Source of the DNA: Bacillota bacterium
GTDB lineage: Bacteria > Bacillota > Clostridia > Acetivibrionales > JANLFN01
NCBI GenBank assembly: GCA_023397675.1
Contig: JAEWTV010000116.1
Location: forward strand, 1-17,493
DNA length: 17,493 nucleotides
Reading direction: 5' to 3'
The notes below the pieces were generated by a model. The model was not told the DNA's origin and ran no database searches. It saw nothing but the letters and a program-made list of their open reading frames with translations. Shown here one piece after another: positions 6,603 through 13,481 of this stretch. Both the position numbers and the translations under genes were made by a program. Numbering within the stretch: the first letter of the stretch is position 1; each line of letters opens with the position of its first letter.

Positions 6603-7046
6603 GTGAAGGAACTCTTATACTCATTTATAGGCAGCATAAGTTCCGGACTTATATTTAATGCAAGCAAAAACAAATTAATATGGATAGGTCTTTCAGGTGC
6701 TGTGGGATGGTTGGTTTATTATCTCTTGTACAGTAGTGGTATATCCCTTGTTTTTGCGACATTTGCCGGTGCAGTAGCAGTTGGGACTTACAGTGAGGCG
6801 GCAGCAATTATTTTGAAATCACCAGCAACCATTTTTTCAATTCCGGGAATTTTTCCTTTGGTTCCGGGAATAGCTGCATATACAACGGTTCAGTATATTG
6901 CTGAGAACAAGTTGGCAAAAGCAGCAAATGAAGCAATTACAACCGTTGCCAGTGCAGGCGCCATAGCTTTTGGAGTAATGGTAGTATATGCTGTTTTTCG
7001 ATATTCATCGCGTATTAGAAAATTAAGAAATCGCTTTAATAAGTAA
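6603..7046 (+). CDS. Threonine/serine exporter, ThrE C-terminal-type subunit (DUF3815)
   Basis: The protein has 147 residues and begins with GTG at 6603, six bases after AGAGG. It is almost wholly membrane-embedded, with about five helices. The conserved FSIPGIFPLVPGIAAYTT motif lies near residues 79-96 and a GTYSEAAAIILKSPATIF segment just before it; both are typical of the second ThrE half. A basic tail (RYSSRIRKLRNRFNK) marks the cytoplasmic C terminus. It lies 14 bases after the other half and ends at a strong terminator. The two proteins should form one transporter. Confidence 0.88.
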   Translation: MKELLYSFIGSISSGLIFNASKNKLIWIGLSGAVGWLVYYLLYSSGISLVFATFAGAVAVGTYSEAAAIILKSPATIFSIPGIFPLVPGIAAYTTVQYIAENKLAKAANEAITTVASAGAIAFGVMVVYAVFRYSSRIRKLRNRFNK

Positions 7047-7072
7047 AAAGCTCTGATTTTTTCAGAGCTTTT
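7046..7072. terminator. Two-way terminator between the exporter operon and the DUF255 gene
   Basis: AAAAGCTCTGA (7046-7056) pairs perfectly with TCAGAGCTTTT (7062-7072) around a TTTTT loop. T runs on both strands let it serve the plus-strand operon and the converging minus-strand gene ending at 7092. Confidence 0.9.
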
Positions 7073-7091
7073 AATGATAGGCGTTTAAACC

Positions 7092-9155
7092 TTAGTGAAT
7101 TTCAGGCTGTCCCAGTTTATCAAAGTGATTTATAAAACTGTTAACATCTATAACGGGCTCCTGACAAGCATGGTTCTCGCATATATATGCAGAGGTTTTA
7201 CCGTTAACTGTCTTATAATTATTAATAAAAGGGATGACCTTTTCGGTTTCCTGATCACCCGCAGCAGCATATATTACAGTGGTAAAAGGATTATAGCTTC
7301 TATTGATAGCACTGATAAATTCATTTTTTGCTTCAAAGCTGTTGTCCAGTATTATCACTTCCTTAGTGGATGATACATTGAAAAGGACGGACGATAAAAA
7401 GAAACTGTATCCCATGGGAGATGCCTTCACAGTGCCTCCGAAGGAATTAAACAGCTTTTCGGCTGTTTGCATATAACTGCTGTTTCCAGTCAGATGGTAT
7501 AATCTTATGCAGTTCATTGCTGCAACCGAGTTTGCGGAAGGAATCGCACCGTCATATATTTCTTTGGGGCGTGTGATCAGCTTTTCACTGTCTGAACCAT
7601 AGATGTAAAAACCTCCGTTTTCACCATCCCAGAATAGTTTCATCATATTCTCCATAAGATCGACAGCCTTTGAAAGATATTCTACCTTAAAGGTTGTCTC
7701 ATAAAGCTCTATCAAAGCCCATATTAGAAAGGCATAATCATCTGCATAACCCTTATGTGCCGTATCACCGTCGCGGTATCTTGCCATTAGCCTTCCATCT
7801 GATTTCATAATCATATTTTCAAGTAAGAACGAAACAGAAGATTCTGCAGCATCGAGATATTTTTTGTTCTGAAGCACTCTTGCACCTATCGAAAGTGCCG
7901 CACACATAAGCGAATTCCAGGCTGTAAGAACTTTGTCATCCTTATAAGGATGTACTCTTTTTTCACGATAATCAAATAATTTTATTCTACAGGCTTCAAC
8001 GAAATCCAATTCTTCGTCCTTCAAATCGGATTTTAAAAGATTGGGTATGTTTTTCCCTTCAAAATTGCCGTGGGGAGTTACTCCGAGTAAGTCAGAGAAT
8101 TTTTTGCCGTCCTGCGCACCAAGAATTTGGTTGATTTCATCATAAGACCATAGGTAAAACTTCCCTTCAACACCTTCAGAATCTGCATCCTCGGCGGAAT
8201 AAAAGGCCCCTTCCCCAGAACGCATTGCTCTCAGAACGTAATCAAATATCTTTTCAGCAACCCTTGAGAATTTAAGGTTTTTTGTTGCCTGATATGTTTC
8301 GATATAGGAAATCGCCAGCAAAGCATTATCATAAAGCATTTTCTCAAAATGGGGTACAAGCCACTTGTTATCGGTAGAATATCTACTGAAGCCATAGCCA
8401 ATATGGTCGAAAATACCTCCACGATACATGCAAGAAAGGGTGTTTTCAACCATTTCAAGTGCCGAGGGCTCCTTGTACTGGTACCAGTACCTCAGAAGGA
8501 AAAGAAGATTATGAGGTGCTGGAAATTTTGGGGATCCGCTGAAACCGCCAAAATCGGGATCATAAAAGTGCTTCAGGTTTTCATAAGCCTCGTGCACAAT
8601 GTCTTCTGATAGACCTTGCGATTCGTTCTCATCTTGTTGTAACGCTTCATTAAGCAAACCGGTTATTTTCTCGGCAGATCCAGTTATTGCATTTTTGTCC
8701 TTTTTCCATGCTTTGATAACTCTATCCAAAATGGTCAAGAGGCCAGGCATTCCCATTCTATCTGTTTTAGGGAAATAAGTACCTGCGTAAAATGGCTTTT
8801 TATCTGGGGTTAGTATTACCGTTAGGGGCCAACCGCCGCTGCCTGTTAAGGCTTGGCAGACTGACATGTAAATGTGGTCAATATCAGGCCGCTCTTCACG
8901 GTCAACCTTTATAGAAATAAAATGTTTGTTGAGTACACGTGCAACTTCTTCATCTTCAAAGCTTTCACGCTCCATGACGTGGCACCAGTGACAGGTGGAA
9001 TAGCCTATGCTAAGAAATATAGGCTTACCTTCGCCCACAGCTCTTGAAAAAGCTTCGGGGCCCCAAGGATACCAGTCTACCGGGTTGTGGGAATGTTGCA
9101 AAAGGTAGGGCGATTTTTCCTGCAAAAGTTTGTTTGTATATTTGTGTTCCGGCAT
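7092..9155 (-). CDS. yyaL: DUF255 thioredoxin-domain protein (YyaL/SPATA20-like)
   Basis: I set the start at ATG 9155 (687 residues) because AGGAG lies nine bases before it. An in-frame TTG at 9164 directly abuts that ribosome site and cannot use it. The N-terminal thioredoxin-like domain (about 1-170) begins with NKLLQEKSPYLLQHSHNPVDW and has the C55-H-W-C58 motif in GYSTCHWCHVMERESF, then VDREERPDID and GSGGWPLTV. The remaining 500 residues form an (alpha/alpha)6-barrel of the kind seen in sugar epimerases, with FDHIGYGFSRYSTD, VPHFEKMLYDNA and EDADSEG motifs. The family is widespread from bacteria to animals, but its reaction is not established; a thiol-redox or sugar-related role is usually suggested. 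No signal peptide. It is a single-gene unit ending at the shared terminator. Confidence 0.92.
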   Translation of the reverse strand: MPEHKYTNKLLQEKSPYLLQHSHNPVDWYPWGPEAFSRAVGEGKPIFLSIGYSTCHWCHVMERESFEDEEVARVLNKHFISIKVDREERPDIDHIYMSVCQALTGSGGWPLTVILTPDKKPFYAGTYFPKTDRMGMPGLLTILDRVIKAWKKDKNAITGSAEKITGLLNEALQQDENESQGLSEDIVHEAYENLKHFYDPDFGGFSGSPKFPAPHNLLFLLRYWYQYKEPSALEMVENTLSCMYRGGIFDHIGYGFSRYSTDNKWLVPHFEKMLYDNALLAISYIETYQATKNLKFSRVAEKIFDYVLRAMRSGEGAFYSAEDADSEGVEGKFYLWSYDEINQILGAQDGKKFSDLLGVTPHGNFEGKNIPNLLKSDLKDEELDFVEACRIKLFDYREKRVHPYKDDKVLTAWNSLMCAALSIGARVLQNKKYLDAAESSVSFLLENMIMKSDGRLMARYRDGDTAHKGYADDYAFLIWALIELYETTFKVEYLSKAVDLMENMMKLFWDGENGGFYIYGSDSEKLITRPKEIYDGAIPSANSVAAMNCIRLYHLTGNSSYMQTAEKLFNSFGGTVKASPMGYSFFLSSVLFNVSSTKEVIILDNSFEAKNEFISAINRSYNPFTTVIYAAAGDQETEKVIPFINNYKTVNGKTSAYICENHACQEPVIDVNSFINHFDKLGQPEIH

Positions 9156-9373
9156 ATGCTTCAACTCCTGTAAAATGTATTCGATTTATTATTACCCGGA
9201 ATTGGAGGTTTTAAAAAAGAAAATGAGGAAGATGTTTCGGGGCGGGTATTGGTTATTGATAATCCTATCATGTTATTATAATCTTATCTTAAGATATATC
9301 TTTCCGATTGAAGAGTGATGCAATCAAATCGTGTTATTAATCTGTAGGGATGATAATAGTAGATAAATTACAA

Positions 9374-9402
9374 TTGACTAAATTTAAACTATAAAATATA
9401 AT
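9374..9402 (+). promoter_or_regulatory. Sigma-A promoter of the marR gene
   Basis: TTGACT (9374-9379) and TATAAT (9397-9402) are separated by exactly 17 bases, upstream of an AAAGGAG ribosome site and the ATG at 9453. The rest of the 9156-9452 intergenic stretch holds no gene that I can support. A TATCTTAAGATA palindrome at 9285-9296 is its only other visible structure. Confidence 0.8.
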
Positions 9403-9436
9403 AGTAAGTATACATATTATATGAATACTTACTATT
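9400..9436 (+). promoter_or_regulatory. Perfect 12-bp inverted repeat, probable MarR operator
   Basis: AATAGTAAGTAT (9400-9411) and ATACTTACTATT (9425-9436) are exact inverted copies, 13 bases apart. The left arm overlaps the last bases of the -10 box. MarR-family proteins commonly repress themselves by binding palindromes at this place. The RNA would also fold into a hairpin in the leader, ending about five bases before the ribosome site. Confidence 0.7.
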
Positions 9437-9452
9437 ATAAAAGGAGTTTGTA

Positions 9453-9881
9453 ATGGAAATAGAAAACATATTAGGCTATTTGCTAAATACAAGTGCACGA
9501 TTTATAAAAAGAAAAATGGATAGAGAATTGGAGATTTATAACATTACAACGTCTCAGTGGGCTATACTTAAGTTGCTGGATTCTAAAAATGAGTTAACGC
9601 AGGCACAAATAGCAGATGCATTATTGGGAGATCGATCTACTGCAGGCACTGTAATCTTCAAATTAATTGAAAAGGAATATGTAGAGAAAAATTTGGATTC
9701 TATTGATAGAAGGTCATATATAGTTAGGTTGACTCCAAAAGCAAGGGGGATTATTAAGGATATTGAAAAAAAGACAGAGGATATATCGGCATTGGCATTA
9801 AATGGATTAGCCGAATGTGATATTAATATACTTTTCCAATCATTAAAAAAGATTATTACTAATCTATCAAAGGAGGAATAA
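9453..9881 (+). CDS. MarR-family transcriptional regulator
   Basis: This gene encodes 142 residues, with AAAGGAG before the ATG. It has the typical MarR layout: a helical N terminus (GYLLNTSARFIKRKMDREL) and a winged helix-turn-helix at about residues 34-98, with TQAQIADALLGDRSTAGTVI as the recognition region and the wing sequence DSIDRRSYIVRLT, including the conserved D-R-R. A C-terminal dimerisation helix follows. Such proteins usually answer to small phenolic or other lipophilic ligands or to oxidants and control a nearby gene, but the ligand cannot be read here. Its own promoter carries a perfect inverted repeat. Downstream lie a broken small gene and the uncharacterised 392-residue gene, which are the best candidates for targets. 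Confidence 0.9.
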   Translation: MEIENILGYLLNTSARFIKRKMDRELEIYNITTSQWAILKLLDSKNELTQAQIADALLGDRSTAGTVIFKLIEKEYVEKNLDSIDRRSYIVRLTPKARGIIKDIEKKTEDISALALNGLAECDINILFQSLKKIITNLSKEE

Positions 9882-9884
9882 TCA

Positions 9885-10000
9885 ATGTAGTCTTATTTTC
9901 AATCTACGGTATTTCAGAAGCGATATATTATAAGTACTGGAAAACATGTGGTTTTGCATTGCTTACTATATTCATCCTATCTGTTTCTATATTTACTTAG
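9885..10000 (+). pseudogene. Start codon followed directly by stop; remnant of a small membrane-protein gene
   Basis: An AGGAGG ribosome site at the end of marR (9871-9876) is followed eight bases later by ATG (9885), but the next codon is TAG. In the frame starting at 9890 the sequence stays open for 36 codons up to TAG at 9998-10000. It reads VLFSIYGISEAIYYKYWK followed by a hydrophobic helix and FT. That frame has no ATG, GTG or TTG start. The simplest reading is a single-base shift just after the start codon of a small membrane protein, or the truncated start of a transporter once coupled to marR. A functional start-stop regulatory element is the alternative. Confidence 0.4.
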
Positions 10001-10061
10001 AAGGTATAAAAATATATGATCATATTATCGGATAAAATTAATATAAGGGAGATGTGCTTTA

Positions 10062-11240
10062 ATGCTCGGAAAATTGCTTTCAAAAATCTGTCCATTATTT
10101 TTAGTTCCTGAAAATAATCCGGTTGATGAAGAAAAGTACTTAGGCGATAAGAAAAATGACGTTTCTATTTATGAGGAACGAAATAATAAAAATATTTATC
10201 CTCTGATTAGCTTTAAAGATGAACAAACAATAATTAACAAACTTTGTCTAGTTGATTTTAAGGGTGACACTATTTATAAAAGCATTGAATTACAGCAGGT
10301 GGAACAGAACAATTCTGTTCATTTTATTGCAATTATGTATAGAAATGATTCTGAATCTGATATTTACTATACGAAAGGTTTGAACCTTAGTGCTGATAGG
10401 TTTAAGTCCTTAATGAACAAAGTGACATTAATTGAGACTTCCATGAAAGTACACTTTGAGGTTACTAAAAAGGGCATGGATGCCTATCTATCCTTAATGG
10501 ATAGACAAGACAGAAGCATAGTAATTAAAATAAAGGAGAATAAAAATAAAGTAGACAGCTTTGGAATTATAGCACCAATCGGAAATATGAGTGAAACCCC
10601 GGATAAATTTCCTATCATTTACTTGAAAAAATTTAATATGGTTGAGCAAAAAGGAACAGAGATATTTATTAAAATAAACGGGAAAAGTCTGGAGCCTTTT
10701 AAGCTTATTCCCCTGTTTAATTTTAAAAGAGTTTATTTATCCAGATATTCTTATTTTAATAATATTAAAGAGTTAAATAATAATTTTACCGGTATAATAG
10801 AACCTATAGAAGTTACTACGGATGTAGATGAAATAGCTATAAGCAATAGTATATATTCAATTGCTTTAAATAATGGATATCCCGAAATAAAATGTGTAAA
10901 AAGAATTGATAAAATTGGCGAAATGAGAATAACCTTTTCTCCAGCAATACCTGATATAATTTCATTGAAGAATAATACAGAAATTCAAGGACACTTTTCA
11001 ATTAGCGTCGATGAGATTACGGGTATAATGGGAGGTGCTTATTTGATAAAGAAAAACAATGATTCTGTTATATTTCAAATAAATCCCACAAAGGGTTGGC
11101 AGCCAATGCCTGGTAAGCTATGGATGAGTACTTACCTGTGGAACTGTGATATAAAAATAATGGAGAATAAATTGCATGTAGTATCAAAGTGGAATCGTAC
11201 GGAAATAAATCCAGGCTACGAAAGTATAAAGATGAAGTAA
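10062..11240 (+). CDS. Uncharacterised 392-residue protein
   Basis: I do not recognise this protein. It has a GGGAG ribosome site ten bases before the ATG and a continuous frame of 392 residues. There is no convincing signal peptide or membrane helix, although the first 16 residues (MLGKLLSKICPLFLVP) are hydrophobic. The body is rich in isoleucine, lysine and asparagine, with an alternating pattern suggesting mostly beta structure. Long strand-like stretches occur near residues 85-100, 180-235 and 325-380. The C-terminal part is the most distinctive: GIMGGAYLIKK, then GWQPMPGKLWMSTYLWNCD and VSKWNRTEINPGYE, with several tryptophans. It follows the marR gene and the broken small gene, and a terminator-like hairpin begins 16 bases after its stop. 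Co-regulation by MarR is an inference. Confidence 0.7.
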   Translation: MLGKLLSKICPLFLVPENNPVDEEKYLGDKKNDVSIYEERNNKNIYPLISFKDEQTIINKLCLVDFKGDTIYKSIELQQVEQNNSVHFIAIMYRNDSESDIYYTKGLNLSADRFKSLMNKVTLIETSMKVHFEVTKKGMDAYLSLMDRQDRSIVIKIKENKNKVDSFGIIAPIGNMSETPDKFPIIYLKKFNMVEQKGTEIFIKINGKSLEPFKLIPLFNFKRVYLSRYSYFNNIKELNNNFTGIIEPIEVTTDVDEIAISNSIYSIALNNGYPEIKCVKRIDKIGEMRITFSPAIPDIISLKNNTEIQGHFSISVDEITGIMGGAYLIKKNNDSVIFQINPTKGWQPMPGKLWMSTYLWNCDIKIMENKLHVVSKWNRTEINPGYESIKMK

Positions 11241-11255
11241 GTAAAGTATTCTGAT

Positions 11256-11320
11256 ATGCTCGCCTTGTGGTAGACAGTTTAAATAATAAAAACTGTTTGC
11301 TACAAGGAGAAGCATTTTTT
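11256..11320 (+). terminator. Long hairpin with T tract: terminator-like leader of the IS3 transposase
   Basis: CCTTGTGGTAGACAGTTT (11263-11280) pairs with AAACTGTTTGCTACAAGG (11290-11307) over 18 positions, three of them G-U in RNA. Outside a small internal loop, ATGCT (11256-11260) pairs with AGCAT (11311-11315), and TTTTTT follows at once (11315-11320). The ribosome site AAGGAG of the transposase start at 11321 lies partly in the right arm. The structure could end transcription of the upstream gene and also hide the transposase ribosome site from read-through RNA. Confidence 0.65.
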
Positions 11321-11491
11321 ATGAGCCGAAAAAGTAAATTTTCAACAGACAAGAAGTTAAAATACGTTCTCAAATGCATAGAAGGAAAAGATTCAGTTAG
11401 ACATACCGCAACTCTAATTGGGATAGATGGAACAACTCTAATACAATGGATTCGAAATTATCAATCCTTAGGAATTGACAGTCTAAAGATG
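11321..11491 (+). pseudogene. IS3-family transposase orfA, truncated by a RAYT element
   Basis: The start is ATG at 11321, after AAGGAG. About 56 residues are typical of an IS3-type OrfA N terminus: MSRKSKFSTDKKLKYVL, then a helix-turn-helix with TATLIGIDGTTLIQWIRNYQ and the usual follow-up SLGIDSLKM. The match stops at about 11490, where the left end of the RAYT element begins (11496). The frame then runs on as unrelated residues to 11554. Neither the remainder of orfA nor any orfB is visible on the far side of the RAYT element, so part of the IS has been deleted. The product cannot be a working transposase. Confidence 0.75.
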
Positions 11492-11495
11492 TTTC

Positions 11496-11510
11496 GGGGA
11501 CGTTTCTCAA
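11496..11510. repeat. Left terminal inverted repeat of the RAYT element
   Basis: GGGGACGTTTCTCAA is the perfect reverse complement of 12530-12544 and of the solo end at 14390-14404. It differs by one base from the end at 16330-16344. Confidence 0.85.
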
Positions 11511-11517
11511 AAATTTA

Positions 11518-11560
11518 TACATATTATACCATATTAAATATAAATATGGTATAATATGTA
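11518..11560. repeat. 18-bp perfect palindrome in the RAYT leader
   Basis: Bases 11518-11535 and 11543-11560 are exact inverted copies around the 7-base loop AAATATA. The right arm contains a TATAAT (11550-11555) and ends seven bases before the AGGAGG ribosome site of the transposase. It may be the hairpin that the transposase recognises near the left end, a barrier against read-through expression, or both. Confidence 0.85.
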
Positions 11561-11581
11561 ATTATATAGGAGGTGTTGACG

Positions 11582-12508
11582 ATGCCAAGAAAGGCAAGAG
11601 AAAAATATTCTGAAAGTATATACCACGTTATGTGTAGGAGCGTGTCTGAATTGCAGCTATTCAGAGATGGTGATGATAAGAACTATTACCTTTCACTATT
11701 AAAAAGGTACACAGAAAAGTTTAAGTGTAGTATTTATGCCTATTGCCTTATGGACAACCATCTTCATCTGCACTTTGATCCAAAGGGCTATGATATATCG
11801 AGGTTCATGCACAGTACTAATACAGCTTATGTACGGTATTACAATCAAAAGTATAAAAGACATGGACACCTGTTCCAGGAAAGATTCGAAAGCAGGGTCC
11901 TTAGTAGTGATCATTATAACCTTGCAGTATCAGCTTATATTCATAATAACGCGAAAGACATTGAGGACTACCATGGTAGGGAGGAGGAGTACCCATATTC
12001 CTCATACGGCATATATCTTGGTATAAAGAAAGATATCCTCGGCTTAGTAGATATGAGTTTTATGATGAGCCTTCTCAACATGCATGAAAAAAAGACCTTT
12101 ATAGTGCGTTATAAGGAGTTCGCAGTACTTCAAAAAGAGATAGGGATTGAGACAAAAAGTATTAAGGAAATGACGAAAGCCCTTATAAATGAATACTTTA
12201 GCGGACGAAAGGTAATATTAAGAGACATCTCTCCGGGGCGTGTACTGTCATATATGACAGATAAGCTGATGACAACGAGATCTGGGGAACTGTTTATGAA
12301 ATCAAAGAAGAAAGCAGCAGAATACAGGGCATTTTGTGCATATGTAATGAGGGTGTTGTGTGGGCTTACATATAAAGAAATTTGTGAAAATCTATATAAC
12401 ATAACAATTTCAGGGTGTTCAAGCATGTGCAACAGGGGCTTTGATTTAATAAATGAAAATGAAGGGTATGGGGAGATGTTTAACGCATTAATGGAGCAGG
12501 CAATTTAG
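11582..12508 (+). CDS. REP-associated tyrosine (Y1/HUH) transposase
   Basis: The start is ATG at 11582 (308 residues), eight bases after AGGAGG; a GTG nine bases upstream lies against that site. The N-terminal Y1 transposase domain (about 1-150) shows MPRKAREKYSESIYHVMCR, then the HUH metal site H60-L-H62 in MDNHLHLHF and the segment KRHGHLFQERFESRVL. The catalytic tyrosine is most likely Y119 in SAYIHNNAKDI, where relatives have RYIHLNP. The C-terminal part (about 195-295) resembles the DnaA-like helical extension of RAYTs, with EYRAFCAYVMRVLCGLTYKEI. The family cuts and joins single-stranded DNA at hairpin ends and is linked to REP sequences. The gene appears intact and all motifs are present. 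The same 3' end recurs at 16216-16347. Confidence 0.88.
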   Translation: MPRKAREKYSESIYHVMCRSVSELQLFRDGDDKNYYLSLLKRYTEKFKCSIYAYCLMDNHLHLHFDPKGYDISRFMHSTNTAYVRYYNQKYKRHGHLFQERFESRVLSSDHYNLAVSAYIHNNAKDIEDYHGREEEYPYSSYGIYLGIKKDILGLVDMSFMMSLLNMHEKKTFIVRYKEFAVLQKEIGIETKSIKEMTKALINEYFSGRKVILRDISPGRVLSYMTDKLMTTRSGELFMKSKKKAAEYRAFCAYVMRVLCGLTYKEICENLYNITISGCSSMCNRGFDLINENEGYGEMFNALMEQAI

Positions 12509-12529
12509 AGCTGGTGAAATGACCAGTAA

Positions 12530-12544
12530 TTGAGAAACGTCCCC
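12530..12544. repeat. Right terminal inverted repeat of the RAYT element
   Basis: TTGAGAAACGTCCCC is preceded by AGTAA and followed by extra C residues. It is the exact inverted partner of 11496-11510. Confidence 0.85.
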
Positions 12545-12632
12545 CCTCCCTTGGAATTCTTGTGGGTAGAATTGGTGCAACGGTGCCAATCTAATTTGTT
12601 TCCTGCATTGATATAAAACGTATGGGACTCTT

Positions 12633-13445
12633 CTAATTTGCCGATGTATTCAATGTTCTATTTTTTATTATATCTTCTATTGAAATATCTGGATTAGTAT
12701 ACCTTTTCTTATTTACGGTTGAGATACCAATTTCAATAGCTTGTTTAGGACACCAGTGAAAACAGGCCAAGCATTGTGTGCATTTTTTTCCCCAGTTTGG
12801 ATTTTTGTCTGATAATTTTATGTTTTTTACTGGACATATACTTACACAGATAGAGCAATGTATGCATTTATCTGTTACTGTAAATTTACTTGGAGTTTTA
12901 TATACATATTTTGCAAAAGTACCAGTGATAAAACCTTTTAAATGATACTTAAATTTATTATTCCCCTCAAGCCTTAAAATGCAGCGTTTATTAATATAGG
13001 ATGATATTTCCGAGACTTTCTCATTTGATTTTAAAAGCCTTTGTTTCTGGACTTCAATAGGGTTTGTGTAATCACGAACTATAAGTGAATTTCCTGGCAT
13101 ATCGATGATAAATCCAGAAGAAAGTGAAAGACCAATTTTGTTTAAATGTTTGTTAAGCGTAAATAAACAATGCCCAGGACCTGCATTACATGTTGCAACA
13201 GCAAAAATGTACGGCTTTGTTTTAAATCTAATTTTTCTAATGAAATTTTTAACAATATCAGGGATAGTTTGAAAATAAACTGGGAAAACAAAACCTATGG
13301 CGTCTGTAGTAATCTCAATTTGCTTTTGATGTGTATAACAAGCTAAATCTATTATATTAACTTTGTCATTAATTTGAATTCCTAGCTGTCTTGCAATAGA
13401 TAAAGAATTTCCTGTACCTGAGAAACAGTATATACTTGTACTCAT
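12633..13445 (-). CDS. EFR1-type flavodoxin/ferredoxin fusion protein
   Basis: This 270-residue cytoplasmic redox protein starts at ATG 13445 behind a weak AGGACGG ribosome site. The N-terminal half is flavodoxin-like, with the FMN-phosphate loop FSGTGNS (8-14) and FVFPVYFQTIP (52-62). The C-terminal part is a two-cluster ferredoxin: C194, C197, C200, C204 and C222, C225, C228, C232 form complete CxxCxxCxxxCP motifs for two [4Fe-4S] clusters. It would pass electrons between FMN and iron-sulfur clusters, but its partner enzyme is unknown. The family is common in clostridia and methanogens. The gene stands alone between the RAYT element and an IS30 remnant, with no clear terminator, and the break at about 13480 lies directly in its upstream region, so its native promoter may be altered. 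Confidence 0.88.
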   Translation of the reverse strand: MSTSIYCFSGTGNSLSIARQLGIQINDKVNIIDLACYTHQKQIEITTDAIGFVFPVYFQTIPDIVKNFIRKIRFKTKPYIFAVATCNAGPGHCLFTLNKHLNKIGLSLSSGFIIDMPGNSLIVRDYTNPIEVQKQRLLKSNEKVSEISSYINKRCILRLEGNNKFKYHLKGFITGTFAKYVYKTPSKFTVTDKCIHCSICVSICPVKNIKLSDKNPNWGKKCTQCLACFHWCPKQAIEIGISTVNKKRYTNPDISIEDIIKNRTLNTSAN

Positions 13446-13481
13446 ATTAACACCGTCCTATAAGTGATTTAATTAATTAAT

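Larger units (their letters stand above)
11496..12546 (+). mobile_element. RAYT (REP-associated tyrosine transposase) element with inverted ends
   Basis: The unit is bounded by GGGGACGTTTCTCAA (11496-11510) and TTGAGAAACGTCCCC (12530-12544, inside a longer C run to 12546), which are exact 15-bp inverted copies. Inside are an 18-bp palindrome (11518-11560), the transposase gene and a small hairpin after its stop, CTGGT (12511-12515) with ACCAG (12522-12526). Ends of this GGGGACG-TTCTCA type accompany Y1-type transposases in many bacteria, as I recall. The element sits in an IS3 orfA remnant. No target duplication is evident. Confidence 0.75.

Noticed and set aside
9130..9318. Plus-strand 62-codon frame upstream of marR
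   Set aside because: Its start lies antisense inside the DUF255 gene, it has no spaced ribosome site, and its residues resemble translated AT-rich intergenic DNA.
11736..12026. Second frame inside the RAYT transposase gene
   Set aside because: It overlaps the catalytic HUH region in another frame and has no own ribosome site.
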